A DNA stretch of 64,000 bases from positions 372,001-436,000 of the forward strand of contig NZ_REFY01000003.1 in assembly GCF_003841485.1 (NCBI RefSeq). Reading direction: 5' to 3'. Positions 53,137-63,651 of the stretch are shown one piece after another (the first letter of the stretch is position 1; each line of letters starts with the position of its first letter). The DNA comes from Natrarchaeobius halalkaliphilus (GTDB lineage Archaea; Halobacteriota; Halobacteria; Halobacteriales; Natrialbaceae). A program made the translations under genes and the position numbers. The notes beneath the pieces were generated by a model that made no database searches, was not told where the DNA came from, and was given only the letters and a program-made list of their open reading frames with translations.

Positions 53137-54108
53137 ATGTCCCGATCCGCACTGGTCGGAAACGTAACCGCGATGCTAGAGGACGCGGGATTCGTGGTGA
53201 GCGATCGGTGTGCGATTCGGCCAAAGAGCTTCGATATCGCAGCACGCCGCGATGAGGATCTCATCCTGGTAAAGATCCTGGGGAACATTGACGCGTTCAA
53301 CGAGGCGACGGGTCACGAGATGCGCCGTCTGGGGACCTATCTTCAGGCGACGCCGCTCGTCATCGGCCTCCGGAGCCGCGATGAGGACCTCAAACCGGAC
53401 GTGGTTTACTTCCGACACGGGGTTCCAGTGTTCAGTCCCGACACGGCGTACAACCTCTTTATCGAGGGCGTTCCACCGCTGATCTACGCCGCACCAGGTG
53501 GTCTCTACGTCAACATCGATGGCGATCTGCTCGCGGACGAGCGAGAAGACCGCGAGTGGAGTCTCGGTCAGCTCGCGACCGAACTGGGCGTCTCCCGCCG
53601 AACCGTCTCAAAGTACGAAGACGGGATGAACGCCTCCGTCGAGGTGGCGATGGCCCTCCAGGAGCTGTTCGAGGCACCGTTGACCAGTCCCGTCGACGTC
53701 CTCGACGGGGCCGAAGACGTCCACGAAACCCAAGCGACGCCCGACGATCCCGAAGCCGACCCCGACGACGAGCAGGTCGTCACCGTGCTCACGCGAGCCG
53801 GCTACAGGGTTCACCCGACCATCCGCTCGCCGTTCAAAGCAGTTAGCCGAGACGAAGAAGACGCCGACGAGGAGGTCGTCCTTACCGGCCACTCCGAGTT
53901 CACCAAGACGGCGGAGAAACGCGCCCGAATCATGAGTTCGATCAGCCACGTTACCCGAACGCACTCGGTGTACGTCGTCGACCGAGCCAAACGCGAGTCC
54001 GTGGACGGAACCGCACTCGTCGAACGCGACGAACTCGAGGAGCTTCACGACGCCGACGATCTGAGAGCGGTTATCCGAGAACGGGCAGAGCGAGAGGAAG
54101 CGACCTGA
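53137..54108 (+). CDS. archaeal HTH regulator (COG1395, MJ0709 type) with nuclease-like N-domain
   Basis: A 323-residue protein. Residues ~1-115 ([20 protein letters not shown], then [20 protein letters not shown]) have the alpha-beta pattern of PD-(D/E)xK-like folds. A Cro/C1-type HTH follows at about 140-185 ([20 protein letters not shown]). The C-terminal half ([40 protein letters not shown]) repeats the same pattern. This is the conserved archaeal family annotated as putative HTH-type regulator. Single start ATG 53137 by TATA spacing. DNA target and any nuclease activity are unknown. Confidence 0.88.
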   Translation: MSRSALVGNVTAMLEDAGFVVSDRCAIRPKSFDIAARRDEDLILVKILGNIDAFNEATGHEMRRLGTYLQATPLVIGLRSRDEDLKPDVVYFRHGVPVFSPDTAYNLFIEGVPPLIYAAPGGLYVNIDGDLLADEREDREWSLGQLATELGVSRRTVSKYEDGMNASVEVAMALQELFEAPLTSPVDVLDGAEDVHETQATPDDPEADPDDEQVVTVLTRAGYRVHPTIRSPFKAVSRDEEDADEEVVLTGHSEFTKTAEKRARIMSSISHVTRTHSVYVVDRAKRESVDGTALVERDELEELHDADDLRAVIRERAEREEAT

Positions 54109-54410
54109 CAGCCGCCACCGCGATTCTCTTTCGGCGGTTTCGCCTCCAGTCTGTAGTTTCAGTTCGGTTCGATTTGTACAGCTCCGGTTCGTCTCGTCCG
54201 GAGTTTCCAGTCCGTTTCGTCTCCGATAGCGCTCGTCGGGTCAACTATTCACTCGACGCGACGTCGACGCATTGAACAGCACCTCGAGAGAGGAGACGGC
54301 CGGACGGCGTCTCTCGAGAGCGACGAAATAAATCCGTCGACAAAGTCGGGATCGACCGATCCGGCGTTGAATCTTCACAGTTATATCGGGTGAGTGGTAA
54401 CCGAAGGACA
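54109..54410. other. intergenic region before pantoate kinase
   Basis: 302 bp. GTTATATCG at about 54380-54388 is the TATA of the pantoate kinase gene. No frame with a credible start was found; several short GTTTCGTCTCC-like stretches recur but without regular spacing. Confidence 0.4.
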
Positions 54411-55253
54411 ATGCGAGAGGAGGCGACAGCGTTCGTGCCCGGACACATCACCGGATTCTTCAGCGCACACACCGATACCGATCCCACGAAAGCCGGCTCC
54501 CGAGGTGCGGGCGTGACTCTCACCGACGGGGTCGACGTCACCGTCCGACGGCATGCGGGTGCGAACGCGGCGGACTCGAGCGTCGTTCTCGACGGCGAAT
54601 CGATCACGGTCGAACCGGTTTCGACCGTCCTCGAGACGCTCGGAGTGTCGGCTCGCGTCGAAGCCGAAGCCGATCTTCCACTGGGCGCGGGATTCGGCGT
54701 CTCCGGAGCGCTGACGCTCGGGACCGCACTCGCCGCGAACCGCGTCTTCGAACGTAACCTCTCCTGGAACGAACTCGTCACGATCGCTCACGGAGCGGAG
54801 GTTCAGGCGGGAACGGGCCTCGGTGACGTCGTCGCACAGGCGTACGGCGGTATCCCGATCCGACTCGAGCCGGGGGGACCCCAGGTCAACCGGATGGACG
54901 CGATTCCCGAACGAGCGCGCGTCGAGTACGTTTCGTTCGGTGAGCTCTCGACGGAGGCCGTTCTCGCGGGTGACATGGAGGCGGTAACCGCCGCGGGCAA
55001 ACAGGCGCTCTCGAGGGTCGTCGAGGAACCGACGCTACTGTCGTTCATCTACGCTTCGCGGGTGTTCGCTCGCGAAGCCGGCCTGCTGACCGACCGAGTC
55101 AAAACGACGATCGACGACGTCTCGGACGCCGGTGGTCAGGCCTCGATGGCAATGCTCGGAGAGACGGTCTTCGCGTTCGGAACGGGACTCTCGGACGCCG
55201 GATACGAGCCGACCGCCTGTGCGACCCACCCCGCGGGGGCGATGATTCGGTGA
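54411..55253 (+). CDS. pantoate kinase (archaeal CoA pathway)
   Basis: A 280-residue GHMP-family kinase. The N-terminus EATAFVPGHITGFFSAHTDT, the phosphate loop LPLGAGFGVSGALTLGTALA and the C-terminal segment with AMLGETVFAFG are typical of archaeal PoK (COG1829). It makes 4-phosphopantoate from pantoate and ATP. The next enzyme, 4-phosphopantoate-beta-alanine ligase, begins at 63652. ATG 54411 lies 27 bp after the TATA; the in-frame GTG at 54390 is too near it. Confidence 0.93.
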   Translation: MREEATAFVPGHITGFFSAHTDTDPTKAGSRGAGVTLTDGVDVTVRRHAGANAADSSVVLDGESITVEPVSTVLETLGVSARVEAEADLPLGAGFGVSGALTLGTALAANRVFERNLSWNELVTIAHGAEVQAGTGLGDVVAQAYGGIPIRLEPGGPQVNRMDAIPERARVEYVSFGELSTEAVLAGDMEAVTAAGKQALSRVVEEPTLLSFIYASRVFAREAGLLTDRVKTTIDDVSDAGGQASMAMLGETVFAFGTGLSDAGYEPTACATHPAGAMIR

Positions 55254-55648
55254 TCGGACGGCTCTGCGACCGGTATCCTGGTGATCGGCGGCGTTCGAGA
55301 GTGCGACGACGAAACACCTAACACGGCTCCCGGCGGTACCAGCACGTATGAGCGACGCCGCCTGAGTCCGTCGTCGGTCTCGAGGCACGATCACGTACCG
55401 CAGGTTCCGGAGAGACCGTTTATCGTAGCCACCGTGCGTGACTGTACACCTCGACCGCACGGCTGCTGTGCGGTGGATGCGTCACACGGCGCAGTTGGCA
55501 CGATCCCCCACACAGCCGCCCCGTTTCGACGGATGTATTGTCACCGACCAGAATTCACCGATCAACGTCCAGTCGCAGCTATGACCGACCGATCACACGA
55601 CCGACCGAGACAGACGCACAGCCGATGCCCACGCCGGGCGGTGAGACT
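55254..55648. other. intergenic region before valS
   Basis: 395 bp. A short hairpin CCGCAC-7-GTGCGG lies at about 55456-55474. No convincing gene; the valS frame is open through the right part but lacks family similarity there. Confidence 0.4.
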
Positions 55649-58336
55649 ATGAGCACGGACGCACCCGACCGAGACGACGTCGACCAAACCGAACGAGAAC
55701 CGACGCTCGAGGGATCGTACGATCCCGAGGAGATCGAATCGCGCTGGCAACGGCGCTGGGTCGACGACGAAACCTACGCCTACGAGCGCGATTCCGAGCG
55801 GGATCCGAACACCGTCTACGCGATCGATACGCCGCCGCCGACGGTCTCGGGAAGCCTGCACATGGGCCACCTCTACGGCCATACGCTCCAGGACTTCGCC
55901 GCGCGTTTCCAGCGAATGTACGACGGCGACGTCCTCTTTCCGTTCGGCTACGACGACAACGGAATCGCCTCCGAGCGCCTGACCGAGAGCGAACTGGACA
56001 TCCGTCACCAGGACTACGAGCGCAGGGAGTTCCAGACGCTGTGCCGAGAGGTCTGTTCGCAGTACGAAGCGGAGTTCACCGAGAAGATGCAGTCGCTTGG
56101 CACCTCGATCGACTGGAACAGCACCTACAAGACGATCGAACCCCGCGTCCAGCGGATCTCACAGCTTTCGTTTCTGGATCTCTACGAGAAGGGGCGCGAG
56201 TACCGCAAGAAAGCGCCCGCGATCTGGTGTCCGGACTGTGAAACGGCTATCTCGCAGGTGGAGATGGAAGACGACGAGCGTGGCTCGCACTTCAACGACA
56301 TCGCGTTCGGAGTCGCGGGCGAACATCCGTCGCGAGAGGAGTTCGTCATCTCCACGACGCGACCGGAGCTCATTCCCGCTTGCGTCTCCGTTTTCGTCCA
56401 TCCCGACGACGACGAGAATCAGGACCTCGTCGGTGAACGCGCCAAGGTTCCGCTCTTCGGTCACGAGGTGCCGATCATCGCTGACGAGCGCGTCGACATG
56501 GAGAAAGGAAGCGGGATCGTCATGTGCTGTACCTTCGGTGACCAAAAGGACATCGAGTGGTACCAGGCACACGACCTTCCACTTCGCGTCGCGATCGACG
56601 AATCCGCGACGATGACCGACCTCGCCGACGACTACGAGGGGCTCTCGACCGAGGCGGCGCGCACGGCTATCGTCGAGGATCTCGAAGACGAGGGCTCCCT
56701 CCGGGATCGGTGGGAGATTACCCACGCAGTCGGCGTTCACGAACGCTGTGATACGCCCGTCGAATTCCGCGTCTCCAAGCAGTGGTACGTCGAGATCTTG
56801 GATCACAAAGACGAGTATCTCGAGGCCGGCGAGGCGATGGAGTGGTATCCCGAGAAGATGTTTACTCGGTATCGCCACTGGATCGAAGGCCTCGAGTGGG
56901 ACTGGCTCATCTCCCGACAGCGCGATTCGGGAATCCCGTTCCCGGTCTGGTACTGCGAAGAGTGTGACCATCCGATCATGGCCGATCGGGAGGATCTCCC
57001 AGTCGATCCGCTTTCGGACGAGCCGCCGGTCGATGCCTGCCCGGTGTGTGGACACGGCGGATTCGAACCCGAAGAGGACGTCTTCGATACGTGGGCGACC
57101 TCCTCGCTGACGCCGCTGATCAACGCCGGCTGGGACTGGGACGACGAGGTCGAGGAGTTCGCGATGGACAGCCCGGAGCTGTATCCCTTCGACCTCCGAC
57201 CACAGGGTCACGATATCATCTCGTTCTGGCTGTTCCACACCATCGTCAAGTGCTACGAACACACCGGAGAGGTACCGTTCGACGCGACGCTGATCAACGG
57301 CCACGTTCTGGACGAAAACCGTGAGAAAATGTCCAAATCACGCGGTAACGTCGTCGCACCCGACGACGTCCTCGCGGAGTACCCCGTCGATGCCGTGCGT
57401 TTCTGGGCCGCGAGCGCGGCCGTTGGTGACGACTTCCCCTACCAGGAAAAGGATCTGCGAGCGGGCGAGAAGCTCCTTCGAAAGCTCTGGAACGCGTCGA
57501 AACTCGTCGACAGCCTCGCGCCGGTCGAGCCCGACGAACCCGACGAGCTCGAGGCCATCGACCGCTGGCTCCTCGCGGAACTCGACGACGCGACCGACGA
57601 GTTGACGGCTAACTTCGAGAACTACGAGTTCGCGAAGGCTCGCGATCGCCTGCGTACGTTCTTCTGGAACACGTTCTGTGACGACTACCTCGAGATCGCC
57701 AAGGGTCGAGAGGACAATCCCTCGACGCAGTACGCGCTTCGGACGGCACACCGGGCGTTCCTCGAGCTGTGGGCGCCGTTTTTGCCACACGTCACCGAGG
57801 AGATCTGGCAGGCCGTCTACGCCACGGACGGGGCGAGCCGCGACGACGCGATCGACAGCGTTCACACCCGCGATTGGCCCGATCCGCAGGGATACGAGGC
57901 CGACCTCGAGGCCGGCGAGACCGGGATGGAGGTCATCTCTGCGCTCCGACGCTACAAGAGCGAAAACCAGCTGCCGCTGAACGAGGACCTCGAATCCGTC
58001 GCCGTCTACGGTTCCATCGAGGGCTTCGAGGACGCGATCCAGCAGGTGATGCACGTCCAGCACCTCGACCTCCTCGACGAGGAGCCGGAAGTGACGACCG
58101 ATATCGCCTCGATCGATCTCGATTACTCGACGCTCGGACCGCGGTTCGGCTCGAAAGTCGGCGAGATCGACGCCGGTATCGAACGCGGCGAGTACGAGAT
58201 CGACGAGGACGCGGACGTGTTGCGAGTCGCCGGTGAGGAACTCGAGGACGACCTCTTCGCCGTCGAACTCGAACGGTCGTACTCCGGCGAAGGCGAGATG
58301 CTCGAAACCGAGTCGGCGGTTATCGTCGTCGAGTAA
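55649..58336 (+). CDS. valS: valyl-tRNA synthetase
   Basis: An 895-residue class I synthetase. HIGH variant HMGH in PTVSGSLHMGHLYGHT, KMSKSRGN near the active site, the CP1 editing domain (SHFNDIAFGV, VISTTRPELIPACVSVF), and zinc-type pairs CPDCETAI and CEECDHPI with CPVCGHGGF. The C-terminal anticodon-binding part is intact. ATG 55649 is set by GGTGA at 55640-55644; an in-frame ATG at 55625 lacks such a site. The acidic N-terminus is typical of halophiles. Confidence 0.97.
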   Translation: MSTDAPDRDDVDQTEREPTLEGSYDPEEIESRWQRRWVDDETYAYERDSERDPNTVYAIDTPPPTVSGSLHMGHLYGHTLQDFAARFQRMYDGDVLFPFGYDDNGIASERLTESELDIRHQDYERREFQTLCREVCSQYEAEFTEKMQSLGTSIDWNSTYKTIEPRVQRISQLSFLDLYEKGREYRKKAPAIWCPDCETAISQVEMEDDERGSHFNDIAFGVAGEHPSREEFVISTTRPELIPACVSVFVHPDDDENQDLVGERAKVPLFGHEVPIIADERVDMEKGSGIVMCCTFGDQKDIEWYQAHDLPLRVAIDESATMTDLADDYEGLSTEAARTAIVEDLEDEGSLRDRWEITHAVGVHERCDTPVEFRVSKQWYVEILDHKDEYLEAGEAMEWYPEKMFTRYRHWIEGLEWDWLISRQRDSGIPFPVWYCEECDHPIMADREDLPVDPLSDEPPVDACPVCGHGGFEPEEDVFDTWATSSLTPLINAGWDWDDEVEEFAMDSPELYPFDLRPQGHDIISFWLFHTIVKCYEHTGEVPFDATLINGHVLDENREKMSKSRGNVVAPDDVLAEYPVDAVRFWAASAAVGDDFPYQEKDLRAGEKLLRKLWNASKLVDSLAPVEPDEPDELEAIDRWLLAELDDATDELTANFENYEFAKARDRLRTFFWNTFCDDYLEIAKGREDNPSTQYALRTAHRAFLELWAPFLPHVTEEIWQAVYATDGASRDDAIDSVHTRDWPDPQGYEADLEAGETGMEVISALRRYKSENQLPLNEDLESVAVYGSIEGFEDAIQQVMHVQHLDLLDEEPEVTTDIASIDLDYSTLGPRFGSKVGEIDAGIERGEYEIDEDADVLRVAGEELEDDLFAVELERSYSGEGEMLETESAVIVVE

Positions 58337-58437
58337 CCCGTCCCATTCCTCGAGAGACGAAACGACTCCGGAACCGGGTTCAAATGACTGTCTCTCGATT
58401 GTTCCGTCGTTGATTCCGAAATTGTACGGCCGGTTCG

Positions 58438-59139
58438 CTACGAGGTTCGCGCTCGCTCGAGCGCTATTTCGTACGTTTTGGCCCGAGTCGACAGCGCGAG
58501 AAAGAGCGCGAGGAGCGTAAACGTCACTTCGCCGGCGGCGATGACGCCGAGTGCGTCCGCGCCGAGGAACATCGCGGTGTCGCGGGCGACCGGGATCGTC
58601 GTGTGGTGTGGTTCACCGACGACCGGAACGAAGTAGTCGACGATCAGGTTGCTCGTATACCAGAGCGCGGCGACGGCGACGGCGTGGATCGAGAAGTCGG
58701 TGATTCGGTGAAGGACGAGAGCCTGGACGACCATCCCGAGGTGACTCCAGAAGAGGAACTGATACATCACCGGATGCGTCTGAGTCGCGTAGGTTTCATA
58801 AAACACCAGCAACGTGTACGGCGTCCAGAGCCCGAGGATGATGTTTCCAAAGAACGCGAGCGCCGTCAACCATGGCTGTTCGTACCCCAGCTTCCAGCTG
58901 GCGATCGCGAGCGCGATCAACAGCGTCGCCATCGGGCTGTCGGGAACCCACGGCCACATCACCGCGGGCGTCCGAGCGAACTGTCCGGAGTAGTACCAGA
59001 ACCCGAAGGCCGTCCCCGCGAGGTTGATCGCCACCACCACCCAGGCGAGTCGCAACCCGAGGTCCTCGAGCGCCTTCGGGACTGGCGCGAGGTATCTCGG
59101 CAACGGATCTCGAGCGGGCAACTCAGTCACCACGGACAT
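58438..59139 (-). CDS. DUF1405 membrane protein
   Basis: A 233-residue protein with about six membrane helices (WVVVAINLAGTAFGFWYYSG, MATLLIALAIASWKLGYEQP, NIILGLWTPYTLLVFYET, MYQFLFWSHLGMVVQALVLH). The pattern and length fit the DUF1405 family, found in archaea and firmicutes, function unknown. ATG 59139 is the first Met before PARDPLPRYLA; the frame is open to 59220 without similarity. Convergent with valS. Confidence 0.88.
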   Translation of the reverse strand: MSVVTELPARDPLPRYLAPVPKALEDLGLRLAWVVVAINLAGTAFGFWYYSGQFARTPAVMWPWVPDSPMATLLIALAIASWKLGYEQPWLTALAFFGNIILGLWTPYTLLVFYETYATQTHPVMYQFLFWSHLGMVVQALVLHRITDFSIHAVAVAALWYTSNLIVDYFVPVVGEPHHTTIPVARDTAMFLGADALGVIAAGEVTFTLLALFLALSTRAKTYEIALERARTS

Positions 59140-59351
59140 CGTTCGTCTCCCGTGAGGGACGACACTCGCAAAACAGTAGCGGTTGCTACCCGTCGTCCGG
59201 GGCGGATTACGTTTACGCACTCGGCAGAGTGTCGGTGACTCTGTGAGGAATGTACGCGCCTTACTCGAGAGTGTAGCGATTTACGGAGGATGTACGCACC
59301 TCACCGGAGAAACACGACACGCGTAAGTGGAGCGGATTCTAACGCCGGGGT

Positions 59352-60260
59352 ATGTCAGGAGAGACCGACCTCGAGGAACTAAAACGCGGAACCGACCTCG
59401 TCAAGCGTGGGTTCGCCCGGATGCAAAAGGGTGGCGTGATTATGGACGTCGTCAACCCCGAACAGGCCAGAATCGCGGAGGACGCCGGTGCAGTCGCCGT
59501 GATGTCGCTCGAGGCCGTTCCGGCAGATATCCGCAAGCGCGGCGGCGTCGCTCGGATGGCCGATCCCGCGGACGTCACGGAGATCGTCGACGAAGTGTCG
59601 ATTCCGGTGATGGGAAAATCCCGGATCGGCCACGTCAAAGAGGCACAGATCCTAGAATCGGTCGGCGTCGACATGATCGACGAGAGCGAGGTGCTGACAC
59701 CCGCCGACGACGCCTACCACATCGACAAGCGCGAGTTCACCGCGCCGTTCGTTTGCGGTGCCAGAAACCTCGGTGAGGCGCTTCGCCGGATCGACGAGGG
59801 CGCGGCGATGATCCGGACCAAAGGCGAGGCCGGAACCGGGGACGTCAACCAGGCCGTCCACCACCAGCGCACGATCAAGGGTGCGATCCGCGAACTCGAA
59901 GGGATGACCCACGAGGAACGCGAGTCCTACGCCCGCGACATCGAAGCCCCCGCAGAACTGGTCCACGAGACCGCTGAGATGGGGCGTCTCCCGGTCGTCA
60001 ACTTCGCGGCTGGCGGCATCGCAACGCCGGCGGACGCGGCGCTCATGATGCACCACGAGTGTGACGGTATCTTCGTCGGCAGCGGGATCTTCGGTGCGGA
60101 GAACCCGCCGGAGATGGCCGAAGCCATCGTTGAGGCGACGAACAACTGGGACGATGCCGACCGACTCGCCGCGATCTCGAGTAACCTCGGCGAGGGAATG
60201 AAAGGGGACGCAAACGCCGACCTGCCCGAAGAAGAGCGCTTGCAGGATCGCGGCGTCTAG
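59352..60260 (+). CDS. pdxS: pyridoxal 5'-phosphate synthase lyase subunit PdxS
   Basis: A 302-residue Pdx[50 protein letters not shown] (catalytic Lys) and [19 protein letters not shown] are hallmarks. It builds PLP from ribose 5-phosphate, glyceraldehyde 3-phosphate and ammonia from PdxT; no pdxT lies next to it. ATG 59352. Monocistronic. Confidence 0.97.
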   Translation: MSGETDLEELKRGTDLVKRGFARMQKGGVIMDVVNPEQARIAEDAGAVAVMSLEAVPADIRKRGGVARMADPADVTEIVDEVSIPVMGKSRIGHVKEAQILESVGVDMIDESEVLTPADDAYHIDKREFTAPFVCGARNLGEALRRIDEGAAMIRTKGEAGTGDVNQAVHHQRTIKGAIRELEGMTHEERESYARDIEAPAELVHETAEMGRLPVVNFAAGGIATPADAALMMHHECDGIFVGSGIFGAENPPEMAEAIVEATNNWDDADRLAAISSNLGEGMKGDANADLPEEERLQDRGV

Positions 60261-60598
60261 TGGCGTTCCGAGCGTCGACGCTCGGGAGGGAACCAGTTTT
60301 GCTCCAGAACTGAATAGCAGGATCGAGAGCAGTGACGTGGCTCGATTCGACCCTGTAGCCGACGCCCGAACGGTACTGGTGATCGGAGGTCCGGGACGAA
60401 GATATCCGACAGCGGCCACACGACAGCGCGTCTTTTCCAGACTGTTACCCGAGAACGCGGGCGTTCGAGAGAACCTCCGCGACCCGACAGATATCCTCGT
60501 CATTTACTATACAGGTGTTTGACGTATTGAAATGAAATTCGAGTAAGATGATTACACATCTTTATTAACTATTGATCTAGTTATGGATTGAGTTTGCG
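60261..60598. other. intergenic region before the repeat membrane protein
   Basis: 338 bp. A 61-codon frame at 60337-60522 lacks coding character. The right third is AT-rich (TCTTTATTAACTATTGATCT) and should carry the promoter of the next gene. Confidence 0.4.
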
Positions 60599-63514
60599 AT
60601 GACGCACGCAATGAAAATATACCAGAACCTGTTCCGGTTGTACGAACGCTACGTCGGTGAACCCGACTCGAAAAAAGACGTCTACGGCTACTGGTTGTTC
60701 GTTCTCGGCTATCTCATCGCGGCGGCGGGCGTGTTCGCGTTCGTCGTCGGTTACGCGGGCGACACCGGCTCGTACGTCCTCATCAGAATCTCCGGCGTGA
60801 CGGCTGCGGCGGGACTGTCGGTCTGTCTGTTCGGGCTGGTCCTCATGCTCCCCGTCCGACGACGAGGGATACAGGCGAGCGCGTTCGGTCTCGTGATCTC
60901 GCTGGTCGGCGTCGTCTTTTTCGCCGCGGTCTATCCACACGACTGGCGAGGTCACGGTGCGGACTGGAGCGTCGAAGTGATCTCGGTTTATGCGGTCGGC
61001 ATCGGTATCATCGCTGGCGTCACCGCGCTCGTTCCGGTCGTGACCGGCCAGCGAGGAATGTTCGTCGAAGAGGAAGGGCAGACGGAGGATCCGCCGATTC
61101 TAACCGGCGACGCCCTCGAGGGGGCACAGTTTGCCGTCTTCCGCGACGAGGCGGGTGACTGGAGATGGCACGTCCTTCACCTCGAGGCGCTTGCCGCGAG
61201 CACCGAACGCGCGGTGACGCGCCCAGAGGCCACCGAGGGGATCGAACGCGTCAAATCCCAGATCAGCTCGGCGGGGCTGTTGGAGTTGACGACGTCGGCG
61301 TTCAGGCTCTACGAGGATCGAAACGGTGCCTGGAAGTGGACGCTCGCACGAGACGACGGAAGCGTGGTCGGCTCCTGCGTAGACGAGTTCGACTCTCGCG
61401 ACGAGGCGGAGGGATCGGTGAGCTTTCTGAAAGACCGCGGCCCCGATGCGGACGTCATCGAGATCGACGGTGCCGCGTTTACGTACACCGAAGAACGCGA
61501 CCAGTGGTACTGGCAACTCATCGACGACGAGCGAAGGGCACTGGCGTCGGACGACGTTGGCCACCGAAGCCAGAAGCGAGCCGAAGAAGCCGCCCGGACG
61601 TTCGCGGAGCGTTTCGAACACGCACGCGTACTCGACGTCGCGGATGTCGGCGTCGAACTCTACGAAGGCGAGAGCGGCTGGGCGTGGCGCGCCGTCGACG
61701 ATTCGGACGACGTGATCGCGACCGCGACCGACGAGTTCGAATCGCGACGCGATGCCGAGGAAGCCGTCGAGGCGATACTTCCCGCCCTCGAGTCGGCGTC
61801 GATCACCGTAGCCGGCGAACCCACCTACGAACTCTACCAGTCGGGCGAGGAGTGGCAGTTCCGCCTGATAGACGAGGCCGAACGCGTGGTCGCCCGGAGT
61901 CCGGAGGAACGACGGGATCACGAGGGAACCGAACGCCGCGTCGAACAGTTCAGTGAACGCGCTCGCGACGCCGATATCGTAGAGATCGACGACGCCGAGT
62001 ACGAGGTGTATCCGGCCGCGGACGGACGAGAATTCTCTTTCGACGACGGTGACGACCTGCCGGCGACCGTCGACGAGACGGAGAGACGAGAGGCGGAGCT
62101 GTCGGCCGACGGCGGCGTCGTCGGAGAGGACGGACGGGAGACCGGACCTGACTGGAACTGGCGACTCGTCACGGAGGGACGGGACGTAATCGCCGCGAGC
62201 AACGAACCGCATTCCGACGCCGAAACGGCCGAGGAGGCGATCGATCGGGTTCGAGAACAGGCGAGCGAGGCCGAACTCATCGAGTTCGAAAACGCGGCGT
62301 TTCAGGTCTACGAGGCGGACTCCGGCGAGTGGCGCTGGCGGCTCATCGACGAAGACGGGAACGTCCTCGCAGACAGCGGCGCAGAACACACCTCCCGAAA
62401 CGAAGCTGCCGAAGCGATGATGACGCTGAAAGAACAGGCCCCCGAGGCCGAACTGCTCGAGATCGAAACCGCCGCATTCGAGCTGTTCGTCGACGAGGAC
62501 GACGAGTGGGGCTGGCGGCTCATCGACGAGGGCGGCAAGCTCGTCGCCGAAGATCCAGCGACTCATCCGACCCGAGAAGCTGCCAAAGCGGCGATGGATC
62601 GCGTGCTCGAGCACCTCGAGTCGGACGTTCGAACGATGCACGAGGCTATCTTCCAGCCGTACGCGGCCGAAGACTGGCACTGGCGGTTCGTTCTGCCAAG
62701 CGGCGAAATCGTCGCCGTCGACGGTCAGGAACACCCGACGCGAGACGATCTCGTCGAACGGCTCGAAGCCGTTCGTGATGCGGCCGCGTCGGGACACCGA
62801 TACACGATCGGTGACGTGACCGTCCAGCTCTACGGGACCGATGACTGGCAGTTCCGGTTGTTGAATCGAGATCGAGAGACGATCGCGGACTCGACCGTGT
62901 CCTATACCAGCCAGAGTGAGGGACGCGCAGTCGTCGAGACGATAACCGACCACGCGACCGACGCTCCGATATTCGCGATCGAGGACGCTGTCGTCCGTCT
63001 CGAGAGCGACGGTGGATGGCAGTGGAGTCTGATCGACTACGAACGAGACGTGATCGGTTCGTCGGTCGACCCGGCGGCTGACAAATCGGCGCTGAAATCG
63101 GAAGTCGAAACCGTCCGTCGGCTCGCACCGCTGGCCGGTCGGGTCGACTTCGACGTCGCGTCGTTCGAACTCGTCACCGACGAGGACGACCGCTGGCGGT
63201 GGCGACTCCTCGACGAGGACGGCCGCACCGTCGCGATCAGCTCCGAGACGTTCGACTCGATCGAGGTCGGCCGGGAAGCACTCGAGGGGGTCCGTGAACT
63301 GATCGACGCGGCGAGTATCCTCGAGATCGACAGCGTCTCCTTCGAGTTACACGCGGCCGAAGACGACGATGGCTGGGTGTGGCAACTGGTCGATGAGTAC
63401 GGAACCACGATGGCCGAGAGCACGCGGGTGTACGACACACGAACGGCCGCTCGCGAGGCCATGAACAACGTGAAGGCTCAGGCACCTGGGGGATGGATCA
63501 CATTCACTGACTGA
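60599..63514 (+). CDS. giant membrane protein with about 13 DUF1508 (YegP)-like repeats
   Basis: A 971-residue protein. Residues ~25-150 hold four to five membrane helices (YWLFVLGYLIAAAGVFAFVV, VTAAAGLSVCLFGLVLMLPV). From about residue 180 there follow ~13 repeats of 55-60 residues. Each opens with F-x-x-Y/L and a W-x-W-x-L core, e.g. FRLYEDRNGAWKWTLARDDG, FQVYEADSGEWRWRLIDEDG and FELHAAEDDDGWVWQLVDEY, and each closes with an A-x-x-A helix and I/L-E-I-x. This is the DUF1508/YegP beta-beta-alpha unit, normally present once or twice. The sixth unit is degenerate. ATG 60599, second ATG 60611. Function unknown; a large intracellular repeat domain on a membrane anchor. Confidence 0.9.
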   Translation: MTHAMKIYQNLFRLYERYVGEPDSKKDVYGYWLFVLGYLIAAAGVFAFVVGYAGDTGSYVLIRISGVTAAAGLSVCLFGLVLMLPVRRRGIQASAFGLVISLVGVVFFAAVYPHDWRGHGADWSVEVISVYAVGIGIIAGVTALVPVVTGQRGMFVEEEGQTEDPPILTGDALEGAQFAVFRDEAGDWRWHVLHLEALAASTERAVTRPEATEGIERVKSQISSAGLLELTTSAFRLYEDRNGAWKWTLARDDGSVVGSCVDEFDSRDEAEGSVSFLKDRGPDADVIEIDGAAFTYTEERDQWYWQLIDDERRALASDDVGHRSQKRAEEAARTFAERFEHARVLDVADVGVELYEGESGWAWRAVDDSDDVIATATDEFESRRDAEEAVEAILPALESASITVAGEPTYELYQSGEEWQFRLIDEAERVVARSPEERRDHEGTERRVEQFSERARDADIVEIDDAEYEVYPAADGREFSFDDGDDLPATVDETERREAELSADGGVVGEDGRETGPDWNWRLVTEGRDVIAASNEPHSDAETAEEAIDRVREQASEAELIEFENAAFQVYEADSGEWRWRLIDEDGNVLADSGAEHTSRNEAAEAMMTLKEQAPEAELLEIETAAFELFVDEDDEWGWRLIDEGGKLVAEDPATHPTREAAKAAMDRVLEHLESDVRTMHEAIFQPYAAEDWHWRFVLPSGEIVAVDGQEHPTRDDLVERLEAVRDAAASGHRYTIGDVTVQLYGTDDWQFRLLNRDRETIADSTVSYTSQSEGRAVVETITDHATDAPIFAIEDAVVRLESDGGWQWSLIDYERDVIGSSVDPAADKSALKSEVETVRRLAPLAGRVDFDVASFELVTDEDDRWRWRLLDEDGRTVAISSETFDSIEVGREALEGVRELIDAASILEIDSVSFELHAAEDDDGWVWQLVDEYGTTMAESTRVYDTRTAAREAMNNVKAQAPGGWITFTD

Positions 63515-63651
63515 CACCCTCGTGAGGTGTAATGCGATCTACGAGTGGAAAAATAACTGTAGCCAGGAGCGTCGATCGAATCGGGACTCGAGCGAACGGC
63601 GTTACCGATCGAATCGGTCGCCTTTTTATTACCGACGCCTACCCATCGACA

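Noticed and set aside
55454-55477. Hairpin CCGCAC/GTGCGG upstream of valS as a possible riboswitch or T-box-like leader
   Set aside because: Only six base pairs, no further structure or conserved motif seen, and archaeal valS is not known to me to use a T-box.
60337-60522. 61-codon frame starting GTG in the gap after pdxS
   Set aside because: No promoter, no coding bias and a composition that changes along the frame; probably chance.
61100-62953. 617-codon open frame on the minus strand opposite the DUF1508-repeat gene
   Set aside because: Mirror frame of a repetitive high-GC gene; the plus-strand frame has the repeat motifs and halophilic acidity.
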